From NCBI RefSeq assembly GCF_000738085.1, contig NZ_JPRS01000054.1, positions 1 to 33,224 of the forward strand: DNA of 33,224 nt, in the 5' to 3' direction. Both the position numbers and the translations under genes were made by a program. Below, piece after piece: positions 15,610 through 25,885 of the stretch (within the stretch, counting starts at the first letter, position 1; every line of letters starts with the position of its first letter). Source of the stretch: Cryobacterium sp. MLB-32 (GTDB lineage: Bacteria > Actinomycetota > Actinomycetes > Actinomycetales > Microbacteriaceae). Below the pieces are notes generated by a model. That model was given only the letters and a program-made list of their open reading frames with translations, was not told the DNA's origin and searched no databases.

Positions 15610-16776
15610 GTGAAGGTTTTAGCAGCGATGAGTGGCGGTGTAGATTCCGCCGTGGCCGCAGCCCGCGCGGTCGAGGCAGGGCATGAGGTGGTTGGGGTTC
15701 ACCTGGCCCTCAGTCGAATGCCGGGGACGCTGCGCACGGGCAGCCGTGGATGCTGCACGGTCGAGGATTCGATGGATGCCCAGCGGGCCGCCAACATCAT
15801 CGGAATTCCCTACTACGTGTGGGACTTCTCCGAGCGCTTCAAGCTCGATGTGGTCGACAACTTCATCGAGGAATATGCCGCCGGCCGCACGCCGAACCCG
15901 TGCATGCGCTGCAACGAGAAGATCAAGTTCGCGGCCCTCCTCGAAAAGGCCATCGACCTCGGCTTCGACGCGGTCTGTACCGGTCACTATGCGAGCATCG
16001 TCACGGACATCGATGGCAACAAGGAATTGCACCGCGCTGCTGCCTGGGCCAAGGACCAGTCCTACGTGCTCGGCGTTCTCACGGCCGACCAGGTGCAGCA
16101 TTCCATGTTCCCGTTGGGGGCCACGCCGTCCAAGGCCGAGGTGCGCGCCGAAGCGGCCGAGCGCGGTTTTTCGGTGGCGAACAAGCCGGACTCCTACGAC
16201 ATCTGTTTCATCCCGGACGGAGACACCCGCGGCTGGCTCGCCGAGCGCGTCGCCCCGGCCACCGGCGACATTCTCGACCGCGAGGGCACGAAGCTGGGCG
16301 AGCACGATGGGGCGGTCGCCTTCACCGTCGGTCAGCGCAAGGGCCTGTCCATCGGCACTCCTGCCTCAGACGGCAAGCCCCGCTTCGTCCTCGAGGTGCG
16401 CCCGATCACCAACACAGTCGTTGTCGGGCCCAAGGAAGCGCTCGCGGTGAAAGAAATCGCCGGGAACTCGTACACGTGGGCCGGGCTTGCCCCGGTCAAC
16501 CCCGAAATTCCCTTCGAGTGCCATGTGCAGATTCGCGCGCACGCCGATCCCGTGCCGGCTGTGGCCCAGGTCGTTCGTGACGGCGAGAGGGTCGAATTCA
16601 TGATCACGCCGCACGCGCCACTCACCGGCGTGGCGCCGGGACAGACAGCGGTCATCTACATGGGCACGCGGGTGCTGGGCCAGTGCACGATCGACCGCAC
16701 GGTGAGTGCCGTTCCCGTGAGTGCCGTTCCCGCTCCTGGTCTGTCGGACAGCACTGTCCCCGCCGCACTCGCTTGA
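15610..16776 (+). CDS. mnmA: tRNA-specific 2-thiouridylase MnmA
   Basis: 388 residues from GTG 15610. MnmA activates U34 of tRNA-Lys, -Glu and -Gln with ATP and inserts sulfur to give 2-thiouridine. The PP-loop SGGVDS is at residues 8-13. The catalytic pair is C98 (TPNPCMRCN) and C199 (DSYDICF), and the GHYA motif lies near 125. The C-terminal beta domain includes FTVGQRKGLSIG and VVVGPKEAL. The last ~25 residues, after LGQCTIDRT, are a non-conserved Ala/Pro/Val-rich tail that contains a 15-bp tandem duplication. It sits directly after a cysteine desulfurase, its usual sulfur source, and 31 bp before ligA. Confidence 0.96.
   Translation: MKVLAAMSGGVDSAVAAARAVEAGHEVVGVHLALSRMPGTLRTGSRGCCTVEDSMDAQRAANIIGIPYYVWDFSERFKLDVVDNFIEEYAAGRTPNPCMRCNEKIKFAALLEKAIDLGFDAVCTGHYASIVTDIDGNKELHRAAAWAKDQSYVLGVLTADQVQHSMFPLGATPSKAEVRAEAAERGFSVANKPDSYDICFIPDGDTRGWLAERVAPATGDILDREGTKLGEHDGAVAFTVGQRKGLSIGTPASDGKPRFVLEVRPITNTVVVGPKEALAVKEIAGNSYTWAGLAPVNPEIPFECHVQIRAHADPVPAVAQVVRDGERVEFMITPHAPLTGVAPGQTAVIYMGTRVLGQCTIDRTVSAVPVSAVPAPGLSDSTVPAALA
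16702..16731 (+). repeat. 15-bp tandem duplication inside mnmA
   Basis: Two exact copies of GTGAGTGCCGTTCCC lie side by side and encode VSAVP twice in the C-terminal tail of MnmA (about residues 365-374). The reading frame is kept. Confidence 0.95.
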
Positions 16777-16785
16777 CGCCGGAGC

Positions 16786-19048
<2,263 letters not shown>

Positions 19049-19130
19049 CCCAAAACGCAAAATAGGCCACACTTTAGGCCCCCGGCACTCAAATAGGGGT
19101 AGCGGGACTTCTTTTTTGGCCCGAGTCGCC

Positions 19131-19158
19131 GATATGCTGATATCGATATATATATGTG
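19131..19158. promoter_or_regulatory. AT-rich palindromic stretch upstream of the DUF1023 gene
   Basis: In the 166-bp gap after ligA, a sharp AT-rich island contains the inverted repeat GATAT-GCTG-ATATC (19131-19144) followed by an alternating GATATATATATG. TTGGCC (about 19116) lies 17 bp upstream of GATATC, so a promoter or operator is plausible. I cannot fix the exact -10 box. Confidence 0.35.
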
Positions 19159-19214
19159 CGGCCGGTGGCCGCGCAGCGCAGCGGTATGGGTGAGGGGATG
19201 TAACGCTGTACGAC

Positions 19215-20564
19215 ATGGTGACGGTCCTGATTTCGCTGGCCTTGGGGGGCGCGGCGGAGACCTCAGGTGCGCCCGAATTTGTGACCGTGAGTGTGCAGTC
19301 CGCGGCCGGTTCCAGCACCGTGGACCACAGCATCGAGGCCCGCGCCGTTCCCCTGTGGCTCCAGGTGTCCACCGAGTCCCGCACATCGCAGACCATTGAC
19401 GCTGATGTGGTGGCCGGCCGCGCCGCGTCGGGAATCGCCGCACTCGACGGGCTGTCCCGGCTGACGCCGGCCGAGCTCGTGGCCTTCGTGGCCGCGAACC
19501 CGACACACATTGACACGATCCTGGCGGCACCGCCGGCGGCTACGGCGGTCACCGGCTGGTGGCAGTCACTTGATGACGCGGCGCGGCACGAACTGGTCGC
19601 CGACGTTCCGCAGCTCGTGGGCAACCTGGACGGCGTTCCTCTTGTGCAACGCGGTCAAGCCAACGAGCGTTACCTCCGCGAGTCGGTCTCGTCCGTGACC
19701 AGCCTGCTCGCCGACGCGCAGGACCGTACGTCACGCTCGGAGCTGAATAGCGAATTGTCGGTCCTGAAGCAGATCGAGCAGGCACTTCTGCCCCCCTGTG
19801 CGGCACCCGCCCGCACTCTCGTGCTCCTCGACCCCGCCGACGGAGGGCGAGCCGCGATCGCTCTCGGGGACCCGGATACGGCCGATTTCGTCAGCTACCT
19901 CGTGCCGGGAATGAACTACGGCGTACAGGAACAACTTGTCAACTGGTCTAACACGGCAGAAGACCTGTACTACGAGCAGCAGACGGTATTGAGGGAGCGT
20001 GCAGCCGCTACCGACACGCCGCTCCCGAGCGTCGCCACCATCGCGTGGATCGGATACAAGACGCCGAGCCTGTTCAGCGTCGGCGGCCTCGATCGGGCCG
20101 AGGTCGGAGCCGACTTTCTTGAGGACTCCTGGAAAGGCATCCGCTCCAGCCGTGGAGACCACCAACCGTACCTGTCCGTCTTCGCGCACTCGTACGGAAC
20201 CCTGGTCTCGCTGGAGGCGCTCGCCCGCGGGTCTGTCGAGGTTGATGCGCTCGTGGTGGTCGGGTCTCCCGGCAGCTCCGTGCAATCCATCGACCGGCTC
20301 GATGTGGCCGACGGCAACGTCTTCGTGGGCGAGGCGGACTGGGACCCTGCGGTCAACAGCGGATTCTTCGGGAGCGACCCCGGCACCGAGGCGTACGGCG
20401 CCCACACACTCGGCGTCGACGGTGGGACCGACGCGATAACCGGCCGTGCATTGAATAAATCATGGGGTCACAACGACTATTTCACGCCGGGAAGCGAGTC
20501 CCTGCATAATATGGCGCTGATCGGAACACGCAACTCGGCGCTGGCCATCAACGCCTCCGAATAG
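19215..20564 (+). CDS. DUF1023-type alpha/beta hydrolase
   Basis: 449 residues. The C-terminal half has the DUF1023 (PF06259) pattern: PGMNYGV, a segment ATIAWIGYKTPSL, the nucleophile elbow FAHSYGTLVS with its serine, VVVGSPGSSV, and late acidic and His candidates near SWGHNDYF. This family of actinobacterial serine hydrolases has no well-established substrate. The N-terminus is mildly hydrophobic (VTVLISLALGGAAETSGA) and might be a weak signal segment. An in-frame TGA at 19191 limits the start; ATG 19215 is chosen although AGGGG is 17 nt upstream, further than ideal. It is inserted between ligA and gatC, which otherwise belong to housekeeping processes, and has its own AT-rich upstream region. 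Confidence 0.75.
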   Translation: MVTVLISLALGGAAETSGAPEFVTVSVQSAAGSSTVDHSIEARAVPLWLQVSTESRTSQTIDADVVAGRAASGIAALDGLSRLTPAELVAFVAANPTHIDTILAAPPAATAVTGWWQSLDDAARHELVADVPQLVGNLDGVPLVQRGQANERYLRESVSSVTSLLADAQDRTSRSELNSELSVLKQIEQALLPPCAAPARTLVLLDPADGGRAAIALGDPDTADFVSYLVPGMNYGVQEQLVNWSNTAEDLYYEQQTVLRERAAATDTPLPSVATIAWIGYKTPSLFSVGGLDRAEVGADFLEDSWKGIRSSRGDHQPYLSVFAHSYGTLVSLEALARGSVEVDALVVVGSPGSSVQSIDRLDVADGNVFVGEADWDPAVNSGFFGSDPGTEAYGAHTLGVDGGTDAITGRALNKSWGHNDYFTPGSESLHNMALIGTRNSALAINASE

Positions 20565-20567
20565 AAT

Positions 20568-20583
20568 TAGACATCCACGTCTA
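20568..20583. promoter_or_regulatory. Short inverted repeat and TATAAA before gatC
   Basis: TAGAC-ATCCAC-GTCTA is a perfect 5-bp inverted repeat and overlaps TATAAA (20582-20587), a good -10 candidate 14 nt before the gatC ATG. No matching -35 box is evident at 17 bp. It may be an operator over the gatCAB promoter. Confidence 0.35.
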
Positions 20584-20600
20584 TAAACAATCGGAGTTCC

Positions 20601-20897
20601 ATGTCTGAAATCACGGCCGAGCAGGTTGCCCACTTGGCAAGCCTTGCCCGGATCGACCTCAGCCCCGAGGAGATCACGAGTCTCACCCACGACCTGGGCC
20701 AGATCGTCGCCTCCGTCGAAAAGGTGTCGCAGGTCGCCACCGCTGATATCCCCGCCACGAGTCACCCGCTGCCGCTGACCAACGTCTTCCGCGCCGACGT
20801 TGTGGTGCCCTCGCTCACGATCGAACAGGCGCTGTCGGGTGCGCCCGACCGCGACGGCGACAAATTCCGCGTACCCGCAATCCTGGACGGAGAGTGA
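20601..20897 (+). CDS. gatC: Asp-tRNA(Asn)/Glu-tRNA(Gln) amidotransferase subunit C
   Basis: 98 residues, ATG preceded by CGGAG. The N-terminal helix [14 protein letters not shown] and the segment FRADVV with [14 protein letters not shown] near the C-terminus are typical of GatC. GatC stabilises GatA folding and wraps around the GatAB interface in the heterotrimer that amidates Glu-tRNA(Gln) or Asp-tRNA(Asn). It is first in gatC-gatA-gatB and its stop lies 2 bp before the gatA ATG. Confidence 0.95.
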   Translation: MSEITAEQVAHLASLARIDLSPEEITSLTHDLGQIVASVEKVSQVATADIPATSHPLPLTNVFRADVVVPSLTIEQALSGAPDRDGDKFRVPAILDGE

Positions 20898-20899
20898 CC

Positions 20900-22450
20900 A
20901 TGACCGATCTCATCAAGCTCTCGGCTGCCGCCCTCAGCACCCTGCTCGCCGATGGTTCGGTCAGCTCCGTGGAAGCCACACGCGCCCACCTCGACCGCAT
21001 CGCGGCAGTGGACACCGACCTCCACGCTTTCCTGCACGTTGCCGCGGATGAGGCCCTGACCACGGCCGCCCGCATCGACGCGCAGCGCGCCGCCGGTGAC
21101 GTACTGGGGCCGCTCGCCGGCGTGCCGATCGCGATCAAGGATGTTCTGGCCACCCGGGACATGCCGACAACCGCCGGTTCCAGAATTCTGGAGGGCTGGA
21201 TCCCGCCCTACGACGCGACGGTTGTGGCGCGACTGCGCGCGGCCGGCCTCGTTCCGCTCGGCAAGACCAACATGGACGAGTTTGCGATGGGTTCCTCCAC
21301 GGAGCACTCGGCCTACGGTGTGACACGTAACCCGTGGGACCGTGACCGCATCCCCGGCGGGTCCGGAGGCGGATCGGCGGCTGCCGTCAGTGCCTTTGAA
21401 GCGCCCCTGGCTCTCGGCAGCGACACCGGAGGCTCGATTCGCCAGCCTGCTGCTGTCACCGGATCCGTCGGCGTCAAGCCGACCTACGGCGGCGTGTCCC
21501 GATACGGGGCCATCGCCCTCGCCTCCTCACTGGACCAGGTGGGACCGGTCTCCCGCACGGTTTACGACGCGGCCCTGCTGCACGATGTCATCGGCGGCCA
21601 CGACCCGCTCGACTCGACGTCGCTGTCCGAGACCTGGCCGTCGATGGCCGCCGCCGCGCGCGCCGGCCTTAACGACGGCGCGCTGAAGGGCGTTCGGGTG
21701 GGCGTGATCAAGGAACTGTCCGGCGACGGGTTCCAGGCCGGCGTCAGCCAGCGCTTCATCGAGACCCTCGCCCTGATGGCCGCCGCCGGCGCCGAAATCG
21801 TGGAGGTCTCCGCACCGAACTTTGAGTACGCTGTCGCGGCGTATTACCTGATCCTGCCCGCGGAGGCATCGAGCAACCTTGCCCGATTCGACTCCGTGCG
21901 TTTCGGAATCCGGGTCAACCCGGCCGACGGGTCACTCACCAGCGAGCGTGTTATGGCCGCAACCCGAGAGGCGGGTTTCGGCCCGGAGGTCAAGCGCCGC
22001 ATAATTCTCGGCACGTACGCCTTGAGCACGGGCTACTACGACGCGTATTACGGCAGCGCGCAGAAGGTGCGTACGCTCATCCAGCGCGACTTCGAGGCGG
22101 CCTTCGCCCAGGTCGACGTGCTGGTGTCACCGAGTGCACCGACCACCGCGTTCAAATTCGGTGAGAAGCTCGACGACCCGATGGCCATGTACCTCAACGA
22201 CGTGACCACCATCCCGGCCAACCTTGCCGGAGTGCCCGGGATGAGCCTGCCCATCGGCCTTGCGCCCGAAGACGGCCTCCCGGTCGGCCTGCAGATCATG
22301 GCCCCGGCCAAGGCGGATGCGCGGCTCTACACCGTCGGTGCCGCTATCGAGGCGCTGCTTGAGGCCGCCTGGGGACACACCATGCTCGACCAGGCACCGG
22401 TGCTCGCGCCGAGCCCGGCAATTTCCGCGATCACAGAGGGAGCCGTCTGA
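20900..22450 (+). CDS. gatA: Asp-tRNA(Asn)/Glu-tRNA(Gln) amidotransferase subunit A
   Basis: 516 residues from ATG 20900, with GGACGGAG upstream inside gatC; a GTG at 20894 is an alternative. GatA is the amidase-signature glutaminase that supplies ammonia to GatB. The catalytic triad is visible as K80 (GVPIAIKD), cis-S155 ([10 protein letters not shown]) and nucleophile S179 ([11 protein letters not shown]), the same spacing as in Staphylococcus aureus GatA (79/154/178). The glutamine-pocket region ([10 protein letters not shown]) follows. Its TGA overlaps the gatB ATG as TGATG. Confidence 0.97.
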   Translation: MTDLIKLSAAALSTLLADGSVSSVEATRAHLDRIAAVDTDLHAFLHVAADEALTTAARIDAQRAAGDVLGPLAGVPIAIKDVLATRDMPTTAGSRILEGWIPPYDATVVARLRAAGLVPLGKTNMDEFAMGSSTEHSAYGVTRNPWDRDRIPGGSGGGSAAAVSAFEAPLALGSDTGGSIRQPAAVTGSVGVKPTYGGVSRYGAIALASSLDQVGPVSRTVYDAALLHDVIGGHDPLDSTSLSETWPSMAAAARAGLNDGALKGVRVGVIKELSGDGFQAGVSQRFIETLALMAAAGAEIVEVSAPNFEYAVAAYYLILPAEASSNLARFDSVRFGIRVNPADGSLTSERVMAATREAGFGPEVKRRIILGTYALSTGYYDAYYGSAQKVRTLIQRDFEAAFAQVDVLVSPSAPTTAFKFGEKLDDPMAMYLNDVTTIPANLAGVPGMSLPIGLAPEDGLPVGLQIMAPAKADARLYTVGAAIEALLEAAWGHTMLDQAPVLAPSPAISAITEGAV

Positions 22451-23964
22451 TGAAGAAGGCCGCATTGATGGACTTCGACACGGCCCTCGAGCTGTACGAG
22501 CCGGTGCTCGGCTTCGAGGTACACGTTGAGCTCAACACCAAGACCAAAATGTTCTGCGGGTGCGCCAACGAGTTCGGTTCCGGAGCCAACACGAACACGT
22601 GCCCGACCTGCCTGGGCCTGCCGGGGGGGCTGCCTCAGGTGAACCAACAGGCGATTGAATCCAGCATCCGCTTGGGCCTCGCCCTCGGGTGCGAGATCGC
22701 CGAGCACTCCCGGTTCGCCCGCAAGAACTACTTCTATCCCGACACGGCGAAGAACTTTCAGACGAGCCAGTACGACGATCCGATCTGTTACGACGGGTCG
22801 CTGACGATCGAGCTGGAAAGCGGACGAGTCGTCACGGTCGAGATCGAACGCGCCCACATGGAAGACGATGCGGGAAAGCTCACCCATGTCGGCGGGTCCA
22901 CCGGACGCATCCAGGGTGCCGACTACTCCCTCGTCGATTACAACCGCGGCGGCGTGCCGCTCGTGGAGATCGTCACGCAGATGATCGAGGGTGCCGAGCA
23001 TGACGCCCCCGAAATTGGGCGCACCTACGTGGCGGCCGTCCGTGAAATCGCCAAGGCCCTCGGCGTGAGCAACGCGCGGATGGAAGAGGGCAACATTCGC
23101 TGTGACGCGAACGTCTCCCTTCGTCTCCGTGGTTCCGGCGTGCTCGGCACGCGCACCGAGACCAAGAACGTGAACTCACTGCGCTCCGTCGAGCGCGCGG
23201 TTCGCTATGAGATCCAGCGTCAGGCCGCCGTTTTGCATGCCGGGGGCACGATCACCCAGGAAACCCGCCACTGGCACGAAGACACCGGTGTCACGTCGGC
23301 CGGTCGCCCCAAGAGCGACGCCGACGACTACCGCTATTTCCCGGAGCCTGACCTCGTGCCGATGGCACCGTCTCGGGAATGGGTCGAAGAGCTTCGACTG
23401 ACCCTGCCCGAGCCTCCGGCTGCCCGGCGCAAGCGTCTGCAGGCAGCCTGGGGATTCGCCAACCTGGAGTTCCAGGACGTGGTGAACTCCGATCTGATGG
23501 ATGCCGTCGAGGCCACAGTCGCCGCCGGGGCGTCCGCCCAGTCCGCCCGCAAGTGGTGGACCGGCGAGATCGCGCGGCTCGCGAACGCCGCGGGTGTCAG
23601 TGCCGAGTCGCTGGTGCAGCCGGCCCAGCTCGCTGCCCTGATCGAACTGGTCGACGCGGGAACTCTGACGGACCGACTGGCCCGTCAGGTGCTCGAGGGC
23701 GTCATCGCCGGTGAGGGCACTCCCGCCGAGGTCGTGGAGAAGCGGGGACTCGCGGTCGTCTCCGATGATGGTGCTCTCATCAGCGCCATCGACTCCGCTC
23801 TCCTGAGTCAGCCCGACGTGCTCGCCAAGATCCGCGACGGCAAGGTGCAGGCGGCCGGCGCAGTGATCGGTGCGGTGATGAAGGCCATGAAGGGCCAGGC
23901 AGACGCCGCCCGGGTTCGGGAGCTCGTGCTTGAACGCGCCGTCTCGGTCGAAACGAGCGAGTAG
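22450..23964 (+). CDS. gatB: Asp-tRNA(Asn)/Glu-tRNA(Gln) amidotransferase subunit B
   Basis: 504 residues. GatB binds the mischarged tRNA, activates the carboxyl group with ATP and amidates it. The signature [16 protein letters not shown] opens the cradle domain. C36, C38, C51 and C54 form the expected zinc site. [19 protein letters not shown] and [11 protein letters not shown] are family motifs, and the C-terminal ~120 residues form the helical and YqeY-like tail domains. GAGGGAG before the ATG and the TGATG overlap with gatA indicate coupled translation. A later ATG at 22468 would also be possible. Confidence 0.97.
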   Translation: MKKAALMDFDTALELYEPVLGFEVHVELNTKTKMFCGCANEFGSGANTNTCPTCLGLPGGLPQVNQQAIESSIRLGLALGCEIAEHSRFARKNYFYPDTAKNFQTSQYDDPICYDGSLTIELESGRVVTVEIERAHMEDDAGKLTHVGGSTGRIQGADYSLVDYNRGGVPLVEIVTQMIEGAEHDAPEIGRTYVAAVREIAKALGVSNARMEEGNIRCDANVSLRLRGSGVLGTRTETKNVNSLRSVERAVRYEIQRQAAVLHAGGTITQETRHWHEDTGVTSAGRPKSDADDYRYFPEPDLVPMAPSREWVEELRLTLPEPPAARRKRLQAAWGFANLEFQDVVNSDLMDAVEATVAAGASAQSARKWWTGEIARLANAAGVSAESLVQPAQLAALIELVDAGTLTDRLARQVLEGVIAGEGTPAEVVEKRGLAVVSDDGALISAIDSALLSQPDVLAKIRDGKVQAAGAVIGAVMKAMKGQADAARVRELVLERAVSVETSE

Positions 23965-23966
23965 GC

Positions 23967-24257
23967 ATGTGGAAGAAACGCGACCCGGAGGCCGCACCGG
24001 TCATCTTCGGCGTCGGCGTGCAGGTCATCGTGCGGCTCGACCGGACCCGGTTCCCGGATTCCTTCGTTGACGATCCGATCGGCGTGATCGTGGCACCCGG
24101 AGAGCTCAACGGCTCGTCGTTCTACGTGCCGACAGCCGTGCGTGAAGCGGTCTGGGAAGTGGCGTTTGAGGAGCCGTTCTACGGGCTTGATGGTTCGGGA
24201 CCGCACGACTCGGCGAAAATTCCGCAGAGTTTTCTGGAAGTGGCACCCGAATCATGA
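23967..24257 (+). CDS. Small soluble protein of unknown function after gatB
   Basis: 96 residues, starting 2 bp after the gatB stop and ending in a 4-bp ATGA overlap with the next gene, so it is clearly within the operon. The sequence is acidic, with alternating hydrophobic strands (VIFGVGVQVIVRLD, IGVIVAPG, SSFYVPTAV, VWEVAFEEPFYGLDG), which suggests a small beta barrel or SH3-like fold. There are no cysteine clusters, membrane segments or known catalytic motifs. I do not recognise the family. Tight packing on both sides argues that it is a real gene. Confidence 0.7.
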   Translation: MWKKRDPEAAPVIFGVGVQVIVRLDRTRFPDSFVDDPIGVIVAPGELNGSSFYVPTAVREAVWEVAFEEPFYGLDGSGPHDSAKIPQSFLEVAPES

Positions 24258-25360
24258 ACGATGTGGAAACCCGGCGGGTGCCGACGCCGTCCGAGCTTCG
24301 GCGTTGGCGCCAGTACCTGGCCGACGAGCTCGCCGAGGCTGCGGTGTATCGCGATCTCGCCGCGCGGAGGGCGGGCGAGGAGCGTGCAATCCTCCTCAGC
24401 CTCGCTGAGGCGGAGGGACGACACGAGGCGCACTGGCGCCGGATGCTCGGCGATCAGGTAGGGCCGAAGAGGAACGGTGCGATCCGCACTCGCCTGCTCG
24501 GTTTTCTGGCGCGCAGATTCGGATCCGTGTTCGTGCTCGCCCTGGCGCAACGCGCCGAATCACGCTCGCCGTATGACAAAGACCACGACGCGACAGGCGC
24601 CATGGCGGCCGATGAGCGGATCCACGAAGAGGTCGTGCGCGGATTAGCTGCCCGCGGCCGCAAGCGATTGTCCGGAAGCTTTCGGGCGGCCGTCTTTGGC
24701 GTCAACGACGGTCTGGTCAGCAACCTGGCCCTTGTTCTGGGAATCGGTGCAACGGGGGTGCCGGCCGCCACGATTCTGTTCACGGGGCTGGCCGGACTCC
24801 TCGCGGGAGCGCTCTCGATGGGTGCCGGCGAATACGTATCGGTGCGTTCCCAGCGGGAGCTGCTGGAGGCGTCGAGCCCGACGACGACCGCGAAGAGCGT
24901 GCTGACCAGCCTCGACCTCGAGGCCAATGAGCTGACCCTCGTGTACCGTGCCCGGGGAATGTCACCCGAGAAGGCCGAGTTGCACGCCAAACAGGTGCTG
25001 CGCACGGCCGAGGTGGCGACCCATCCGTTCGAGGCCGCTGATACCCGAGCGGTCATGCCGCCCGTAGACGAGCACGAGGCAGTGGGAACCGGAATCGGGG
25101 CTGCCTCCTCCAGCTTCTGCTTCTTCGCGTCAGGTGCCCTGCTGCCCGTCCTGCCCTACCTGTTCGGGATGAGCGGCCTGTCGGCGATTGTGCTCGCCAC
25201 CGTACTCGTGGGAATCGCCCTGCTCGCCACCGGTGCGGTCGTGGGCTTGCTTTCTGGCGGTCCGCCGCTCCGTCGTGCGCTGCGCCAGCTTGCCATCGGC
25301 CTCGCGGCCGCCGGCGTGACCTATCTCCTGGGTCTCGCCTTCGGCACGAGCCTCGGTTAG
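24254..25360 (+). CDS. Ferritin-like domain fused to VIT1/CCC1-type metal transporter
   Basis: 368 residues. Residues ~12-135 form a ferritin-like four-helix domain with metal-ligand candidates E25/E28 and Y32 (ELAEAAVY), E54 and H57 (EAEGRH), and E121, H124, E125 (ERIHEE). Residues ~145-368 form the VIT domain: GVNDGLVSNLALVLG, SMGAGEYVSVRSQRE, a cytosolic insert (~205-275) and three hydrophobic helices at the C-terminus. Such fusions (MbfA-like) export or sequester iron or manganese in the membrane, with the ferritin-like part sensing or delivering metal. Metal specificity cannot be read here. It overlaps the preceding small gene by 4 bp, and folA follows after 9 bp. Confidence 0.88.
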   Translation: MNDVETRRVPTPSELRRWRQYLADELAEAAVYRDLAARRAGEERAILLSLAEAEGRHEAHWRRMLGDQVGPKRNGAIRTRLLGFLARRFGSVFVLALAQRAESRSPYDKDHDATGAMAADERIHEEVVRGLAARGRKRLSGSFRAAVFGVNDGLVSNLALVLGIGATGVPAATILFTGLAGLLAGALSMGAGEYVSVRSQRELLEASSPTTTAKSVLTSLDLEANELTLVYRARGMSPEKAELHAKQVLRTAEVATHPFEAADTRAVMPPVDEHEAVGTGIGAASSSFCFFASGALLPVLPYLFGMSGLSAIVLATVLVGIALLATGAVVGLLSGGPPLRRALRQLAIGLAAAGVTYLLGLAFGTSLG

Positions 25361-25369
25361 GTTCTGGCG

Positions 25370-25876
25370 ATGACGGTCACGCTCGTGTGGGCGCAGAGTC
25401 GGAACGGACTGATCGGCGCAGGGGGTGTGTTGCCGTGGAGCCTGCCGGAAGACCTGGCCCGCTTTCGCGCACTCACCCTGGGCGGCGCGGTGCTCATGGG
25501 ACGCAAGACCTGGGACGCGCTGCCCGACCGGTTTCGGCCCTTGCCGGCACGGTTGAACATCGTGCTGACCCGTGCACCAGACCTGATGCCGGTGGGTGCT
25601 CTGTCCGTCACTACCCTCGACGACGCTTTCGCTGCCGCCGAGGGGCGCGAAGTGTGGGTTATCGGTGGGCGCGAGGTCTTCGATCAGGCATTCGAGCGTG
25701 CCGACGTGCTCGAGGTCACCGAGATCAACGCCGATGTCGTGGGGGATACGAGAGCGCCCGAGATTCGGTCCGGCTGGAGCATCAGCCGCGCCCATCCGGA
25801 GCAGGGTTGGCACGTCTCAGAAACAGGACTCGAATACCGCTTTCTGCGCTACACGAGGGGCCCGATCGCGGGTTAG
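25370..25876 (+). CDS. folA: Dihydrofolate reductase
   Basis: 168 residues. It reduces dihydrofolate to tetrahydrofolate with NADPH. The motifs are in order: VWAQSRNGLIGAGGVLPWSLPEDLARF, with catalytic acid D28; GRKTWDALP (NADPH and folate contact); LPARLNIVLTR; EVWVIGGREVFDQAF; and the strand VLEVTEINADVVGDT. Length is normal. No thyA is adjacent; folA stands between the metal transporter and dinB, with gaps of 9 bp on each side, so it is probably read as part of this run. Confidence 0.95.
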   Translation: MTVTLVWAQSRNGLIGAGGVLPWSLPEDLARFRALTLGGAVLMGRKTWDALPDRFRPLPARLNIVLTRAPDLMPVGALSVTTLDDAFAAAEGREVWVIGGREVFDQAFERADVLEVTEINADVVGDTRAPEIRSGWSISRAHPEQGWHVSETGLEYRFLRYTRGPIAG

Positions 25877-25885
25877 AGTTTGTGA

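Noticed and set aside
19049-19130. Terminator after ligA
   Set aside because: A T run and several short GGCC/CCCC/GGGG pairings are present, but no single stable hairpin could be defined by eye.
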